Positions 13,191 through 25,716 of a DNA stretch of 64,000 nt are shown piece by piece. Position 1 is the first letter of the stretch, and each line of letters opens with the position of its first letter. The stretch is from positions 71,029,044 through 71,093,043 of the forward strand of contig CM047430.1 of the NCBI GenBank assembly GCA_026168455.1, given 5' to 3'. The DNA comes from Theocolax elegans (taxonomy: Eukaryota > Arthropoda > Insecta > Hymenoptera > Cerocephalidae). A model generated the notes under the pieces. The model saw nothing but the letters and a program-made list of their open reading frames with translations, searched no databases and was not told the origin of the DNA. A program made the position numbers and the translations under genes.

Positions 13191-14622
13191 GAGACTGTGT
13201 AATTGACGTGCAACCGAGAGAGATAGAAAAGAAACTTGTAGACCGGATGTGGTGGAACGTTAAGGACAGCAATTACGTCCATGGAGAAGACGTAATAAAG
13301 GTTGCGATATACAATCCTCGATCCCTCTTTAGTCTATCCTTTTTCATCCATCAACGTTTATCATCTCGCGTACACCTTCCGACCGTGTATTCCAAATCTA
13401 AATTAGCTTAAACTCTTGATGCACGTGGAATTAACGCGATATCTGTGCCGTTAATATATTATTTATCCATTTTTAATATCAGCGTCTATATAGGTGTCGT
13501 TCGAAAAGCAACGCTCTATATTGAACAATACTATATGTTTATACATGTTACGACTTTTAAACGGACCCATCAATTCACATCGTATATACATTTTTGAAAG
13601 TCTGCTCCGCTGATTTTTTTGCACTCCGAATTTCGAATGTAAGAATTTCTTAAAGACCCTTGCGTTATTATGACTCGACGGCAATCAATCCTTAAATTAT
13701 ACACTACAAAGTGTTTGTATATTTTTAAAAAGTTTCGGTTTATACGGCGCGCTTTCCAATTTGTTATTCAATTTTGCAAATGGCACATATGCCGTTTCGT
13801 ATAATTAATCATTAGTATTTACTTGGAAAAAAAAAGTTATTAAATTCACCACTCATTGCGAATGTGTCTTTTTAACATTGACCACCGATATTACTTCGAA
13901 TCACAATTATTTTCATTAAAGAAAGATAAAACTGTAACATCCATTCCACCGTATAATTAAAAAGTCATCAAAGACCGATTCTTCAGTTTGAAAAAAAGGA
14001 TATTCTTCCATATAGAATAGAACGAAGGTCTAGCAAAAAAAGAAAAAGACGAATAGTCGCGGAAGGGAGTAAAAACAAAGAGCTCGCGTAATAATCGACA
14101 TCCTCATTAGTAATTTCCTTCTCCCCCCCCCCTCCCACCCCCTTACCTCACTTAAAAGTGAGCGCAGCATCACGCGCTCGTTACACCCTTAAAAGGGCGG
14201 GAAATCGAGAGAGAAAGAGAGGGAGAAAGAAAAGGTACGGTATCCAGGAACCAAAGAATTCACAAGAATATCCGACTGGGCGATTTTTCCGTGATAATGA
14301 GCAGAGTCGCTTTGAAAGGTGTGCCGGTGCGTATAGTGCGCGCGCGTGACGGATAGAACGACGTCGACGAGGGCGACGAGTCTCGGGTCCGATGGCAAAA
14401 ATAAAAGGTCCGCGGAACGAACGGGTGCAAAAAGACGATGCTCGCGGGGCTTGGCTCACCCGAGGAAATAGCTCGTGCACGTATATATACACAGACACGC
14501 GCGATAGGAATGAGACCGGAGCTCGACAGGTATATATATAAGACCCATTTATACTCGCGGATCATCAGTGAGGTTCGTTCGTTACAACTTTTTTCATTTC
14601 ATATATAGTTTTTAATTAATAG

Positions 14623-14624
<2 letters not shown>

Positions 14625-14663
<39 letters not shown>
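14625..14663. repeat. (CA)n microsatellite
   Basis: Perfect CA dinucleotide run of about 19 units. Confidence 0.95.
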
Positions 14664-14667
<4 letters not shown>

Positions 14668-15916
14668 ATATGTATGTATTTCTTATAAAAGAAAAACGCT
14701 AAGGCTAAATTAATTTTCTTATATAGATACACCGCGCGAAGCTCCTTTAACAATAAAGGGAAAAAGCGCAGTATTTGTAATACTTGAAGAAAAGAAAAAC
14801 CATGTTATAGCGCAATTTCAAACAAAGTAATTGATTACTTTTTGCTGGGCGCACACGCACACTCACGCAGTCACTGTGCACACGTAAGAAGTAATTGAAC
14901 GAACGCCGTAATAGAACGTAACATCTAACGAAAAACCATGTCAACTTTTTCATCCTCGTACTGCGTACGGTAAAACTAACGAGGACAATTTTCTTCCCAT
15001 ATACTTCGTTACAAGATCAATCCGCGAATCCTCGAAGATTCGTAAATTACCCGGAGGATAAAAAAAAATTGTATATAGGCGCAAGCACATCAGGCGCGTG
15101 CAAAAATGGTGATCCTCCTTTCTGGATACGATACAAGGCAGATATGTGCGTGTTTGTGTGTGCGTGGCGTGTTACGAACGACGAGTAAAAGAGACCAGAG
15201 AGAGAGAGAGAGAGAGAACGCATAGAAATAAAAGGGAGAGGCGAAGAGGATGAAGAGATGAACGAGAGGAAAGTATAGACGAAGCCGATATGCGCTGGTG
15301 CGTTTTGCCGCCGTCTTTTGGATTCCACGGCTTCCCACGTTCCTTCTCTCTACTCGACGTTTTCTTTCTTTTTCTTTTCCCGCTCCCCCTCTTCTTCTAC
15401 TTCTTCTCGCCGGGCTCTCTTATCTTTCCCACGAGATGCGAATTTTCCAGTTTCTCGGTGCACTTCGCGGCCTCGTAATCGCGCGTAATGGCGCGAGAAA
15501 CGCGGAGAATGCGTAATCGCGTTTACGACTCCAATGGGAGGAGAAAGAAAAGCTTCCACTTCCGCAAAAGCAGGACCTCGTATTTTTGTTGAACGATCGC
15601 TCGACGATTAAGTACTTTCTGTATCTCTTACTCTACCACGTTTTTACGTACCCTTTGTAGTTTTTTTTTTGTTTATTGCGACACTTTCGAACTATTCAAC
15701 AATTTGCTCGTCACTTTGAGTATCCGACGTAATTTTGTGTATAAGCAATTTCAATGTTGACATCGGATATATGTATATTATTGTACATGTACTTTTTTGC
15801 TTATTCAATTTCCTTTACTTATAGTCTACATCGATTTACAATCTCATGACTTTTTCGACGATATTTTTCGTACATTCCTTTAAATGAATAGCAGAATAAC
15901 GAAACGATATATGTAT

Positions 15917-15941
15917 TATATATATATATATATATATATAT
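15917..15941. repeat. (TA)n microsatellite
   Basis: Perfect TA run of about 12 units. Confidence 0.9.
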
Positions 15942-17249
15942 CGATCGGTCTGGATAACTCTCGAATAATCGAGATCAATAAAATTGCGGATCACTGAATA
16001 AGAGGAGCAAAAAAAATTCGTAAGCTTCGAATCGCTTTTTCTTAAAAATACATAATTCAATGAGCCATGTGCATCGAAGGTTCGTCTAATAAAAAAACAA
16101 AAAAGTAACCTCGATATACCCGTACGCACGACAAAACGATAGCACTTGCCAATTTTTAGTAGTTATCGTACCAAACTGCAAAAACTTACGTCGAGCGCAT
16201 CCGTACACGAGGTACCATAATATGCGATCGCGCAAAAAAGGTACCGAAATGCGCGTTTTCGGGCGAGAGGGAGGGATAAAAAGAGTGTGACTCTGCAGAG
16301 ATGAATCGAAGAAATCGGAGAGCGAAGGAAGCTTTGGTGCACAAAGCCGGGCGTGCAAAAAAAGGAGCGCATATATACACACACGTACACACGTGAGTGC
16401 TCACACAGCATCTCCGAAGGAAAAGGAGACCGCTCACCGAAAGAAAGGCAGAAGATGAAGAAGAAGAAGAAGAGGAGAAGGAGGAAGAAGAAGAAATCTC
16501 GCAAACAGTAGCCAAGCGAGAACCGGAGCGAGTAGATGGAGGGAGAGAGATAGGAAAAGGTAAAAAAGGGAGAAATATAGTATGGAGGGAAACGACAAAG
16601 AAAGAGAGAGGAAGGCTACCAACCCGTGGAAGACGGACGTCTCGTTGTCTCTGTGCTCGGTTGTCTGTCAGCTGCATTTAAAATGCATCGTACTCCCTCT
16701 CTCTTTCTCTCTACTCCTCGCTACTCCCCACCATCCGACTATGCTTATCTCGGTATTCTTCCTGTACCTCGTATATCTTTCTTCCTTTGCTCCCTTTTTC
16801 TCGGTGTCTCTCGCGAAAAAATTCGAAATAACGAAGGAACGACCCAGTAAAGTGGAAACCGGTCCCTTCCTCGCCAATTTTTCGAGGCTTCCATCCATCC
16901 GTGCGTGTGGTGTGCGGATTTTAGGGAGGAAAAAGGAGGGAGACATCACTCACGCCGCAACTCCACCGTACGTCCATCTTTTTCCCTGTCGTCATCCTCG
17001 TTGTCTTCTTCTTCTTCTTTTTCCTCGAGCTCGGTATGGACAATGAACAGGTTTCTCGAACTTCCTTCTTTATAATGTTTATATTCTGCTCCACGGTTTG
17101 ATCACTCCATGTGGGTGGAATGCAATGTTATTATACCATTCAAAATAAAACTAATCGTACGCAAAATCAAAAATAATAAATCGTTAATTTTCCAGTGGCA
17201 TAATACATTTACAAATTTTTAGTAAAATCAACAATCTATTATAAAACAC

Positions 17250-17258
<9 letters not shown>

Positions 17259-17293
<35 letters not shown>
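17259..17293. repeat. (TA)n microsatellite
   Basis: Perfect TA run of about 17 units in strongly AT-rich DNA. Confidence 0.95.
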
Positions 17294-17296
<3 letters not shown>

Positions 17297-20068
17297 AAAT
17301 TTATATTATTTATATATATATTAAAAATACTATTAAAAATACTGTTAAAAAATAGTTGTTTCCAACCAATAAATATTTTGTAGTTTCAAATATATATAAT
17401 TTTTCTTTAAATAAAATATTTCGCTATTATTAGCAAATATTCCTCAATTTCTAATAAAAATTTTTAAACGTGTTAAATAAAATATTTTATTGATTTTTCT
17501 TAAATTTAAATTCAATGGTAAATAAGCTAAAATCCAAAAATTATAGGACTTAATATAAGATAAACATCTAAATATTTTTATTATATACGTGTACGTATAC
17601 AAACCAGAATTATTCAAACTTATATTTACTTATTGTTAAAGTTGTTTAATTTATGTTATATATTTTTCTTGTTAATTTATTGTGAATAAATTATTATTAC
17701 CGTAATTTTTAAATGTATATCTATAGATTTCAACCGTGTTTTATATAGTTTTTTGAGACCATTATATATAAATGAGAATAAAATTGCATAATTCGCATTT
17801 GTACATAGCTATCTGCTCAAAAAAAAGTGAAAAACTCGAATTCTCACACGCGAGACGGTCCATTGCACTCGGTAGATGAATCGAGTCAATAGGAAATTCT
17901 ATACCGGGTTATATATTATATACGGACGCACGTGCGCGAGGAATGACTTTACGCATTACGAAAGATGCGCGAGCAATCCAAAAGATTATCCCGCGATAAA
18001 TTAATGAGCGCACAGCGGGATTTCCTTCTTCGTTCTTTTTCATTTTTTCGTCGAACTTTTTGCTTTCTCTGAAACGTATCTTAGTGTGCCGTTTGTTCAC
18101 CACTGCCAAAGGGATCGTGACGTTTGATATTTTAATGTGCAGTGCATATATGTACCTTGTCATTGCGCGTGCGCTTTTTTTCTTGCTAATGAACGTATAT
18201 AATTGTAGTAATGAGCGAGATGAAAAGAAAATAATTAAATCTGTTGGTATATACGTTGATATATCAATGCTGGTTCATTACACAAATTGTCAAAAATTCG
18301 ATATGGATTATAAATTTAGCACGTATCTTCTACGTCGAGAGAAAAGTTTTCTGAAAAAATATATCCAGGTGTGTCGCGGATAAATATTTTAGTGCCAGCA
18401 TGGTTAAGATTCCGAAAGAAAAACATCACTATTCACCAGAATAAAAATTGTAATCTGATTTTTATATTTTTTATTATCATCAAGAAATATTACATTTCTT
18501 TCATACTCCAACATTTCACTCAGAACATTTGGGTAATATTTAATCATATTTTTTCTCCGCGCATTTTCGAGTTACAAAGATCGATATGCCACGCAACTTT
18601 CCCACGTAATATAGTTGATCATCAAAATTGTAACGACGCTGCAGCCCAATCAATTGCTCGAAAGAACCGCAACGACATCGACGAAAATACTCGATTGAAC
18701 AGTAAGAATTTCGCTTATAATCGAAAGTTTCTTTTGAACAACGATAAAAAGTTTAGACGCAAGCACTCTCCTACACGGGAGGGATTTACAAACCGAGATG
18801 ACTCGGCTACAACGCAAAATAATAAAGATACATTCACTTAATCAGTATATCCGCAAACTTTTTCGCATCTCGATCGAGAGAAATGAAGGACCAGTTGGAG
18901 TTGGAAAAAACCGCAAGACGTATATATATATATATATTATACGCGTACAATCTTGTAGAAATCATTGGTCGATAAGATCGTAACCACAAAATCTTACGAT
19001 ACGCGGTTGCTGTGTAGAGCGATGATAAAGACAAAAAGAAAGGTATACTTTTTAGAGCTTCTTCCTCAGGTTGCAACGGTGTATATGTGTACAACTCGAG
19101 GATTCACGCACACGGTCTTTTAAAGGTCGTTACGCTGCGCGCTGTATCATTATAAGGAACTTTAACGTCGGCCCTGAATCGATTGGGTAAAAAGGCTTTG
19201 GTAACGACCGATGCAGCCTTCGGTTCACTTCGAGAAGATGAATAGGATGCACAAACGGAGGTGAAGAAAGGACTATGAAATTCTTGGGAAACTCGAGTGG
19301 AAAACTCGTTTCGAGTTTGAATATCGAATCCTGTACTTGAAATGAAAATTCGAAGAAAATGCATTATTGATCAATGTTTATTCTCTTGTTATCTCACGTG
19401 AACAAAATTAAAGTTTTTATATATTTTGATTCTATTAAAATTGTACAACGTTTGCAGAAAATATTTATAATAATTTATTTATTATTTTTATTACATTTTT
19501 GTATCAATGTTAAATTTATAAATTTTATTACAAAGTCGTTTATGAGGATAAATAATCGAAAGGAAAGCCTTTTTTACTTACTTTCAACACGGGGTTTCGC
19601 TGATTAGCACCGATTTGGGAGCATAAAAAGAGCGACGTTAAAATAATAATAAAAAAACCGGAAGTTTGTACGGAAACATTTATTTTCTGCATAATATAGA
19701 GAAATATTATACACACTATATAATACTATAATATAAAATCTTTATAGAATCAAAAATTTATAAAATAAATAACTTTATAGTTTTTTCCTCATGGGGTGAA
19801 ATGTTGACAATCATTCTAATTTTGGCTATTTCGTATTATTGTATATTTATCTTTACGTTCGATGGTATAGATTAAAAAAAATGAAAACTTGATTTCACTG
19901 CAGAGGAAAAGTTAGGTTATATATGTACAATGAATATGTTGGGAAATGAGACATAAAAGAAGGATCCCGCCGCCAGACGCATAAAATGTATAACAGAAGC
20001 GACAAAAGGGGAGGTTGAAAGAGATAAAAAGGAACTGGGAAAGAAAGAGATTAACACCCTGGTGAAGT

Positions 20069-20076
<8 letters not shown>

Positions 20077-20114
<38 letters not shown>
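20077..20114. repeat. (GA)n microsatellite
   Basis: GA run of about 19 units, some 320 bases before the 2.64-kb tandem duplication begins. Confidence 0.9.
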
Positions 20115-20116
<2 letters not shown>

Positions 20117-22363
20117 GTCGCGTGCAAAATAGAAGCCTAAAAGACGGAAACGCACAAAGAAGCATCTCGGAAAAGGAGAAGAGGCTGTACAGGATCCACT
20201 TGGCTACAACACCGAGCGAGACTGAATGGATCGCGAAAAGTGAATTTGAATGAACGTCGACTGATTGTCAGGTGAAGTGGTAAGAAGCCTTTCGAGTGGG
20301 GACGAGCCATCAACCGAAGATTCAGAAAAGCGCGTGGAAAGAGGGCCGATTATGCGATTTCGCGAGCGAACGTTAAGGCGTCTTGTACGTTGCAACGATT
20401 CTCCTTTATGCTCGTCGTGTATACTCTGTACGTAAGTACAGGCGACACCTTTTCAAACTGTGCAATACGTTTCAATTGCCACCGCGCGAGTGGTCACTCG
20501 AAAAATCTCCTTTGTGCGCTCGACGCACGTCGCACGTCGAGAGAGTGAGAGACCCTGGACGTAAATATATACCCGTACCGCAATTACCCTCTCTTATTTC
20601 GTTATTAATTCAGGAATTTCCGTTATTTTGTTACTCTCCACTGTTTGTTCTGCTACAATGTTCATTGTGCATAACGAATTCCGATGATTTTACAAATACG
20701 TATATGTCGCCACATTATTTTTCTCTCTCTCTCTCTTTCCCTGTTATAGAAGGAAAATATGACTAATTTACGCGGAGAAAAAAGGTTGTAGTAAAAAAAT
20801 CACTAAAAGTACTTAGATTATTTAACATAAGAATGTCGACGTTGCATAGAAAAATTTACGAAAATCCTTAAATATATAATAAAACATGCAGCAAACACTC
20901 GTACAAAACATAAGAATTTTTATATAACGATTGTCAAGTATCTCTCGATTACCGAATAACGTACTTAGTAATATTTACTACGACTTACTTCTCTGTGTAT
21001 GACAATGCAAATCCGTACACGCGTTTAGAGTTAATTTCGAATATACTCTCATTCACGCGATGATAAAAATGGTAGTTATCCATTAAAAGCCGTAATTAAC
21101 TAAAACTGCGGATGTATTAAATACGTTTTGAAAAGAAAATGTGAAGAAGCTAAGAATTTACGTTTGCGATGAATGATCGCGTAACGATTATATACCCTCC
21201 CTCGATTCCGAGAAAAAGCGCGTATTTACCTTAATTACTCGAGGCGCAAGCCCGCGATGCGCGTAAGGACAATTATCATCCCGCGAACTCTTGGATGTAT
21301 ACGCGCCGAGTGTACGAGGTGCAGAAATTGCAGTATAATACGAGGCAATTATTTCGCTTATCCTAAGGGGCCCACCTGTAATGAGCGTAATAAGTGCAAT
21401 CCATTTCACGAGTATAATCTCTCTTTTTCGAAATGACGTGTTCTTCGCGTTATTATTGCTCAACGGATAACCTTTTGGTTTTGTAAAATCCGCTTTAATC
21501 CTATATCGCGATCCCGCACGAATGATACTATACTTAAAATAATCGTTACACCGATTTTCCGCTAAACTTATCGTTATTCATTGCGCCGCGTTAAACTGTG
21601 GTTTTTTATAGTTTAGTTTTTTATACATATAGTTAAATGGAATTTGTAATCAGGAAATCGGTGGAACGCGCGTAATCAATGTGGTTTCGATTAAACGAGC
21701 TCTTTTCAATGTTAATGATGATTTTAGTGATCGTTGCGGGAAATCCTACGTATGATTATTTAATTTGTATAAATTATACGTATATATACATCCACGTTGA
21801 CGGAAAATGACTACTCATTTTATATGTATACTTGAATGGGTGAGATGAAAAATGGCAAAGTCTCCCTAAAAAGGTGTTTTCAGAGAATAAAACAAGTTTT
21901 TAGATTTTATAGGTGCTAATTTATACTAAAAGTTAATGTTACAATATATTTGGTATATTATAATTATATTTATAAATGTTTCGAATCGGACGAGCAGTTT
22001 ATTCGTATATGGATCAGATAATAGTAATCTTGACTTTCCTGTGAGTAGAGAATTTAAAAAAGGTACAGAAGTTTTCAAAATTTTCTCAAGAAAAATAACG
22101 CGCGAACGTGATGAATGCGCGCACATCGCAGACGCGAGAGAGAGGAAGAGAGGAAGAGAGGAAGAGAGAGGAAGAGAGAGGAAGAGAGAAAGAGACATAA
22201 AGGTAGATAGGTATAACCGAGACAAAAGGAGCGAAAGAGAAGACGAGCTTAATATCCCTCCAACGCATGTGCGCACGTACGAGTAAAAGCGAGACGAACG
22301 AGCCCGAGGGGGTAAAAAGAGCAGCTCACTTGGCTCGCCACGTAATTTCATGGGAACTGTAAT

Positions 22364-22492
22364 TTGGCGGAGAGAGAGTGAGAGAGAGAGGGAGAGAGGG
22401 AGAGGGGGAGAGGGGGGGGGGGGAGAGGGGCCCGTGTGATGGGGGAATCTGGGCCCGCGCCGAAAGAGGGAGAGAGAGAGAGAGAGAGAGAG
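22364..22492. repeat. GA/G-rich simple repeat (also 25012-25132)
   Basis: Imperfect GAGAGAGG units followed by an uninterrupted G-run and another GA tract. It is present in both copies of the tandem duplication with different G-run and GA lengths, which are the main length differences between the copies here. Confidence 0.85.
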
Positions 22493-22874
22493 GCGGGAAG
22501 AATGGGCGGGATAATTACCCCTGATGCCCGCCGCTCGTTATATCTCAAGTCGCCTTCGCCGTCGTCTTAGACTTTTCTTCTTTATTTTATTGCCTCGCCG
22601 GCTTCTTCTTCTTCTTCTTCTTCTGCTTCTTCTGCTTCTTCTTCGGTAACTTCCATTCCTTCTTCGTCGATATACTCATAGCCTTATACTCAGCTCCTTG
22701 GACCAGCTGTTTTCGATTCGTTCTGCGGCGGGCCGTCGCGCAATCCTCTCCCTCTCCCTCTCCCTCTCCCACTCCCTCTTTCTTCCCTTATGGTATACGC
22801 GCGTGTGTATATAGGTATATGCTTCTCGCTGCTTCTCGCTTCACGATCTTACGGTGCATTTTCTTTTTGCTCAG

Positions 22875-22947
22875 ATTTCTTATAACCGCGTGCAACACTC
22901 TCGCTAAATTAACGCCTTCTTCTGGGAATCCTTACTGATCACGGCAG
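22875..22947 (+). other. exon-like segment in duplication copy 1 (no coding support)
   Basis: A T-rich tract ending TTTTTGCTCAG precedes 73 bases that end CACGGCAG|GTGAAT. Both borders fit splice sites on the + strand. All three frames contain a stop or give no domain, so any exon would be untranslated. The same 73 bases with the same borders recur at 25513-25585. It could be a duplicated 5' UTR exon of fz4, or chance. Confidence 0.2.
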
Positions 22948-23077
22948 GTGAATCTTTTTTTATTCCTCGGGCTTCTTATTATTTAGGTATATTTCTTTCT
23001 TTCTTTCTAGAACGGTTGATCCTCCACTCTTACTCGTCCCTTTATCTTCTTTAATTTCCTATCCTTTCGACGGTTTA

Positions 23078-25716
23078 AGTACAGGCGACACCTTTTCAAA
23101 TGTGCAATACGTTTCAATTGCCACCGCGCGAGTGGTCACTCGAAAAATCTCCTTGTGCGCTCGACGCACGTCGCACGTCCGAGAGAGTGAGAGCCCCTGG
23201 ACGTAAATATTCTACCCGTACCGCAATTACCCTCTCTTATTTCGTTATTAATTCAGGAATTTCCGTTATTTTGTTACTCTCCACTGTTTGTTCTGCTACA
23301 ATGTTCATTGTGCATAACGAATTCCGATGATTTTACAAATACGTATATGTCGCCACATTATTTTTCTCTCTCTCTCTCTTTCCCTGTTATAGAAGGAAAA
23401 TATGACTAATTTACGCGGAGAAAAAGGTTGTAGTAAAAAAATCACTAAAAGTACTTAGATTATTTAACATAAGAATGTCGACGTTGCATAGAAAAATTTA
23501 CGAAAATCCTTAAATATATAATAAAACATGCAGCAAACACTCGTACAAAACATAAGAATTTTTATATAACGATTGTCAAGTATCTCTCGATTACCGAATA
23601 ACGTACTTAGTAATATTTACTACGACTTACTTCTCTGTGTATGACAATGCAAATCCGTACACGCGTTTAGAGTTAATTTCGAATATACTCTCATTCACGC
23701 GATGATAAAAATGGTAGTTATCCATTAAAAGCCGTAATTAACTAAAACTGCGGATGTATTAAATACGTTTTGAAAAGAAAATGTGAAGAAGCTAAGAATT
23801 TACGTTTGCGATGAATGATCGCGTAACGATTATATACCCTCCCTCGATTCCGAGAAAAAGCGCGTATTTACCTTAATTACTCGAGGCGCAAGCCCGCGAT
23901 GCGCGTAAGGACAATTATCATCCCGCGAACTCTTGGATGTATACGCGCCGAGTGTACGAGGTGCAGAAATTGCAGTATAATACGAGGCAATTATTTCGCT
24001 TATCCTAAGGGGCCCACCTGTAATGAGCGTAATAAGTGCAATCCATTTCACGAGTATAATCTCTCTTTTTCGAAATGACGTGTTCTTCGCGTTATTATTG
24101 CTCAACGGATAACCTTTTGGTTTTGTAAAATCCGCTTTAATCCTATATCGCGATCCCGCACGAATGATACTATACTTAAAATAATCGTTACACCGATTTT
24201 CCGCTAAACTTATCGTTATTCATTGCGCCGCGTTAAACTGTGGTTTTTTATAGTTTAGTTTTTTATACATATAGTTAAATGGAATTTGTAATCAGGAAAT
24301 CGGTGGAACGCGCGTAATCAATGTGGTTTCGATTAAACGAGCTCTTTTCAATGTTAATGATGATTTTAGTGATCGTTGCGGGAAATCCTACGTATGATTA
24401 TTTAATTTGTATAAATTATACGTATATATACATCCACGTTGACGGAAAATGACTACTCATTTTATATGTATACTTGAATGGGTGAGATGAAAAATGGCAA
24501 AGTCTCCCTAAAAAGGTGTTTTCAGAGAATAAAACAAGTTTTTAGATTTTATAGGTGCTAATTTATACTAAAAGTTAATGTTACAATATATTTGGTATAT
24601 TATAATTATATTTATAAATGTTTCGAATCGGACGAGCAGTTTATTCGTATATGGATCAGATAATAGTAATCTTGACTTTCCTGTGAGTAGAGAATTTAAA
24701 AAAGGTACAGTTGAGTTTCAAAATTTTCTCAAGAAAAATAACGCGCGAACGTGATGAATGCGCGCACATCGCAGACGCGAGAGAGAGGAAGAGAGGAAGA
24801 GAGGAAGAGAGAGGAAGAGAGAGGAAGAGAGAAAGAGACATAAAGGTAGATAGGTATAACCGAGACAAAAGGAGCGAAAGAGAAGACGAGCTTAATATCC
24901 CTCCAACGCATGTGCGCACGTACGAGTAAAAGCGAGACGAACGAGCCCGAGGGGGTAAAAAGAGCAGCTCACTTGGCTCGCCACGTAATTTCATGGGAAC
25001 TGTAATTTGGCGGAGAGAGAGTGAGAGAGAGAGGGAGAGAGGGAGAGGGGGAGAGGGGGGGGGGGAGAGGGGCCCGTGTGATGGGGGAATCTGGGCCCGC
25101 GCCGAAAGAGGGAGAGAGAGAGAGAGAGAGAGGCGGGAAGAATGGGCGGGATAATTACCCCTGATGCCCGCCGCTCGTTATATCTCAAGTCGCCTTCGCC
25201 GTCGTCTTAGACTTTTCTTCTTTATTTTATTGCCTCGCCGGCTTCTTCTTCTTCTTCTTCTTCTGCTTCTTCTGCTTCTTCTTCGGTAACTTCCATTCCT
25301 TCTTCGTCGATATACTCATAGCCTTATACTCACTCCTTGGACCAGCTGTTTTCGATTCGTTCTGCGGCGGCCGTCGCGCAATCCTCTCCCTCTCCCTCTC
25401 CCTCTCCCACTCCCTCTTTCTTCCCTTATGGTATACGCGCGTGTGTATATAGGTATATGCTTCTCGCTGCTTCTCGCTTCACGATCTTACGGTGCATTTT
25501 CTTTTTGCTCAGATTTCTTATAACCGCGTGCAACACTCTCGCTAAATTAACGCCTTCTTCTGGGAATCCTTACTGATCACGGCAGGTGAATCTTTTTTTT
25601 ATTCCTCGGGCTTCTTATTATTTAGGTATATTTCTTTCTTTCTTTCTAGAACGGTTGATCCTCCACTCTTACTCGTCCCTTTATCTTCTTTAATTTCCTA
25701 TCCTTTCGACGGTTTA
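23078..25716 (+). repeat. 2.64-kb tandem duplication, copy 2
   Basis: Head-to-tail copy of the preceding 2.64 kb. It ends at CGACGGTTTA, after which sequence unique to this side (CAACACAGG) begins. The high identity implies a recent duplication, an assembly of two haplotypes in series, or ongoing gene conversion. An antisense open frame of 91 codons is identical in both copies (21188-21463 and 23830-24105) but shows no known domain. Confidence 0.93.
25513..25585 (+). other. exon-like segment in duplication copy 2 (no coding support)
   Basis: Duplicate of the 22875-22947 segment with the same acceptor-like and donor-like borders. If transcribed, the two would be alternative or consecutive untranslated exons upstream of the fz4 exon at 27742. 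Confidence 0.2.

Larger units (their letters stand above)
12056..20434. other. non-coding sequence rich in microsatellites
   Basis: No gene recognised. CpG-rich segments at about 14050-14570, 15280-15560, 16200-17050 and 20160-20430 alternate with AT-rich DNA. Open frames at 18060-18383 and 18371-18841 (156 codons) translate to A/T-biased, domain-free peptides. Long GA, CA and TA tracts are listed separately. Confidence 0.45.
20435..23077 (+). repeat. 2.64-kb tandem duplication, copy 1
   Basis: This starts at AGTACAGGCGACACC and runs to the ...CGACGGTTTA junction. Copy 2 follows directly at an offset of 2642-2643. The copies differ mainly by 1-3 base indels and a few substitutions (for example near 20455, 20515-20570, 22066, 22430, 22700 and 22735). 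The duplicated block contains AGTACTTAGATTATTTAAC-type AT-rich DNA, a CpG-rich segment, a GAGAGGAA repeat cluster, a G-run and CTT/CTCCCT repeats. No recognisable gene. Breakpoints share only TA. Confidence 0.93.

Noticed and set aside
16186..16681. Overlapping long frames with Ser-rich and Glu/Lys-rich translations on opposite strands
   Set aside because: They come from a GAA/GAG purine-rich tract read on both strands.
18060..18841. Two overlapping open frames of 107 and 156 codons
   Set aside because: No domain, strongly A/T-biased residues, no splice or start context; expected by chance in this composition.
21188..21463. 91-codon antisense frame identical in both tandem copies (also 23830-24105)
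   Set aside because: Identity reflects the recent DNA duplication. No known domain, and no second species to test conservation.
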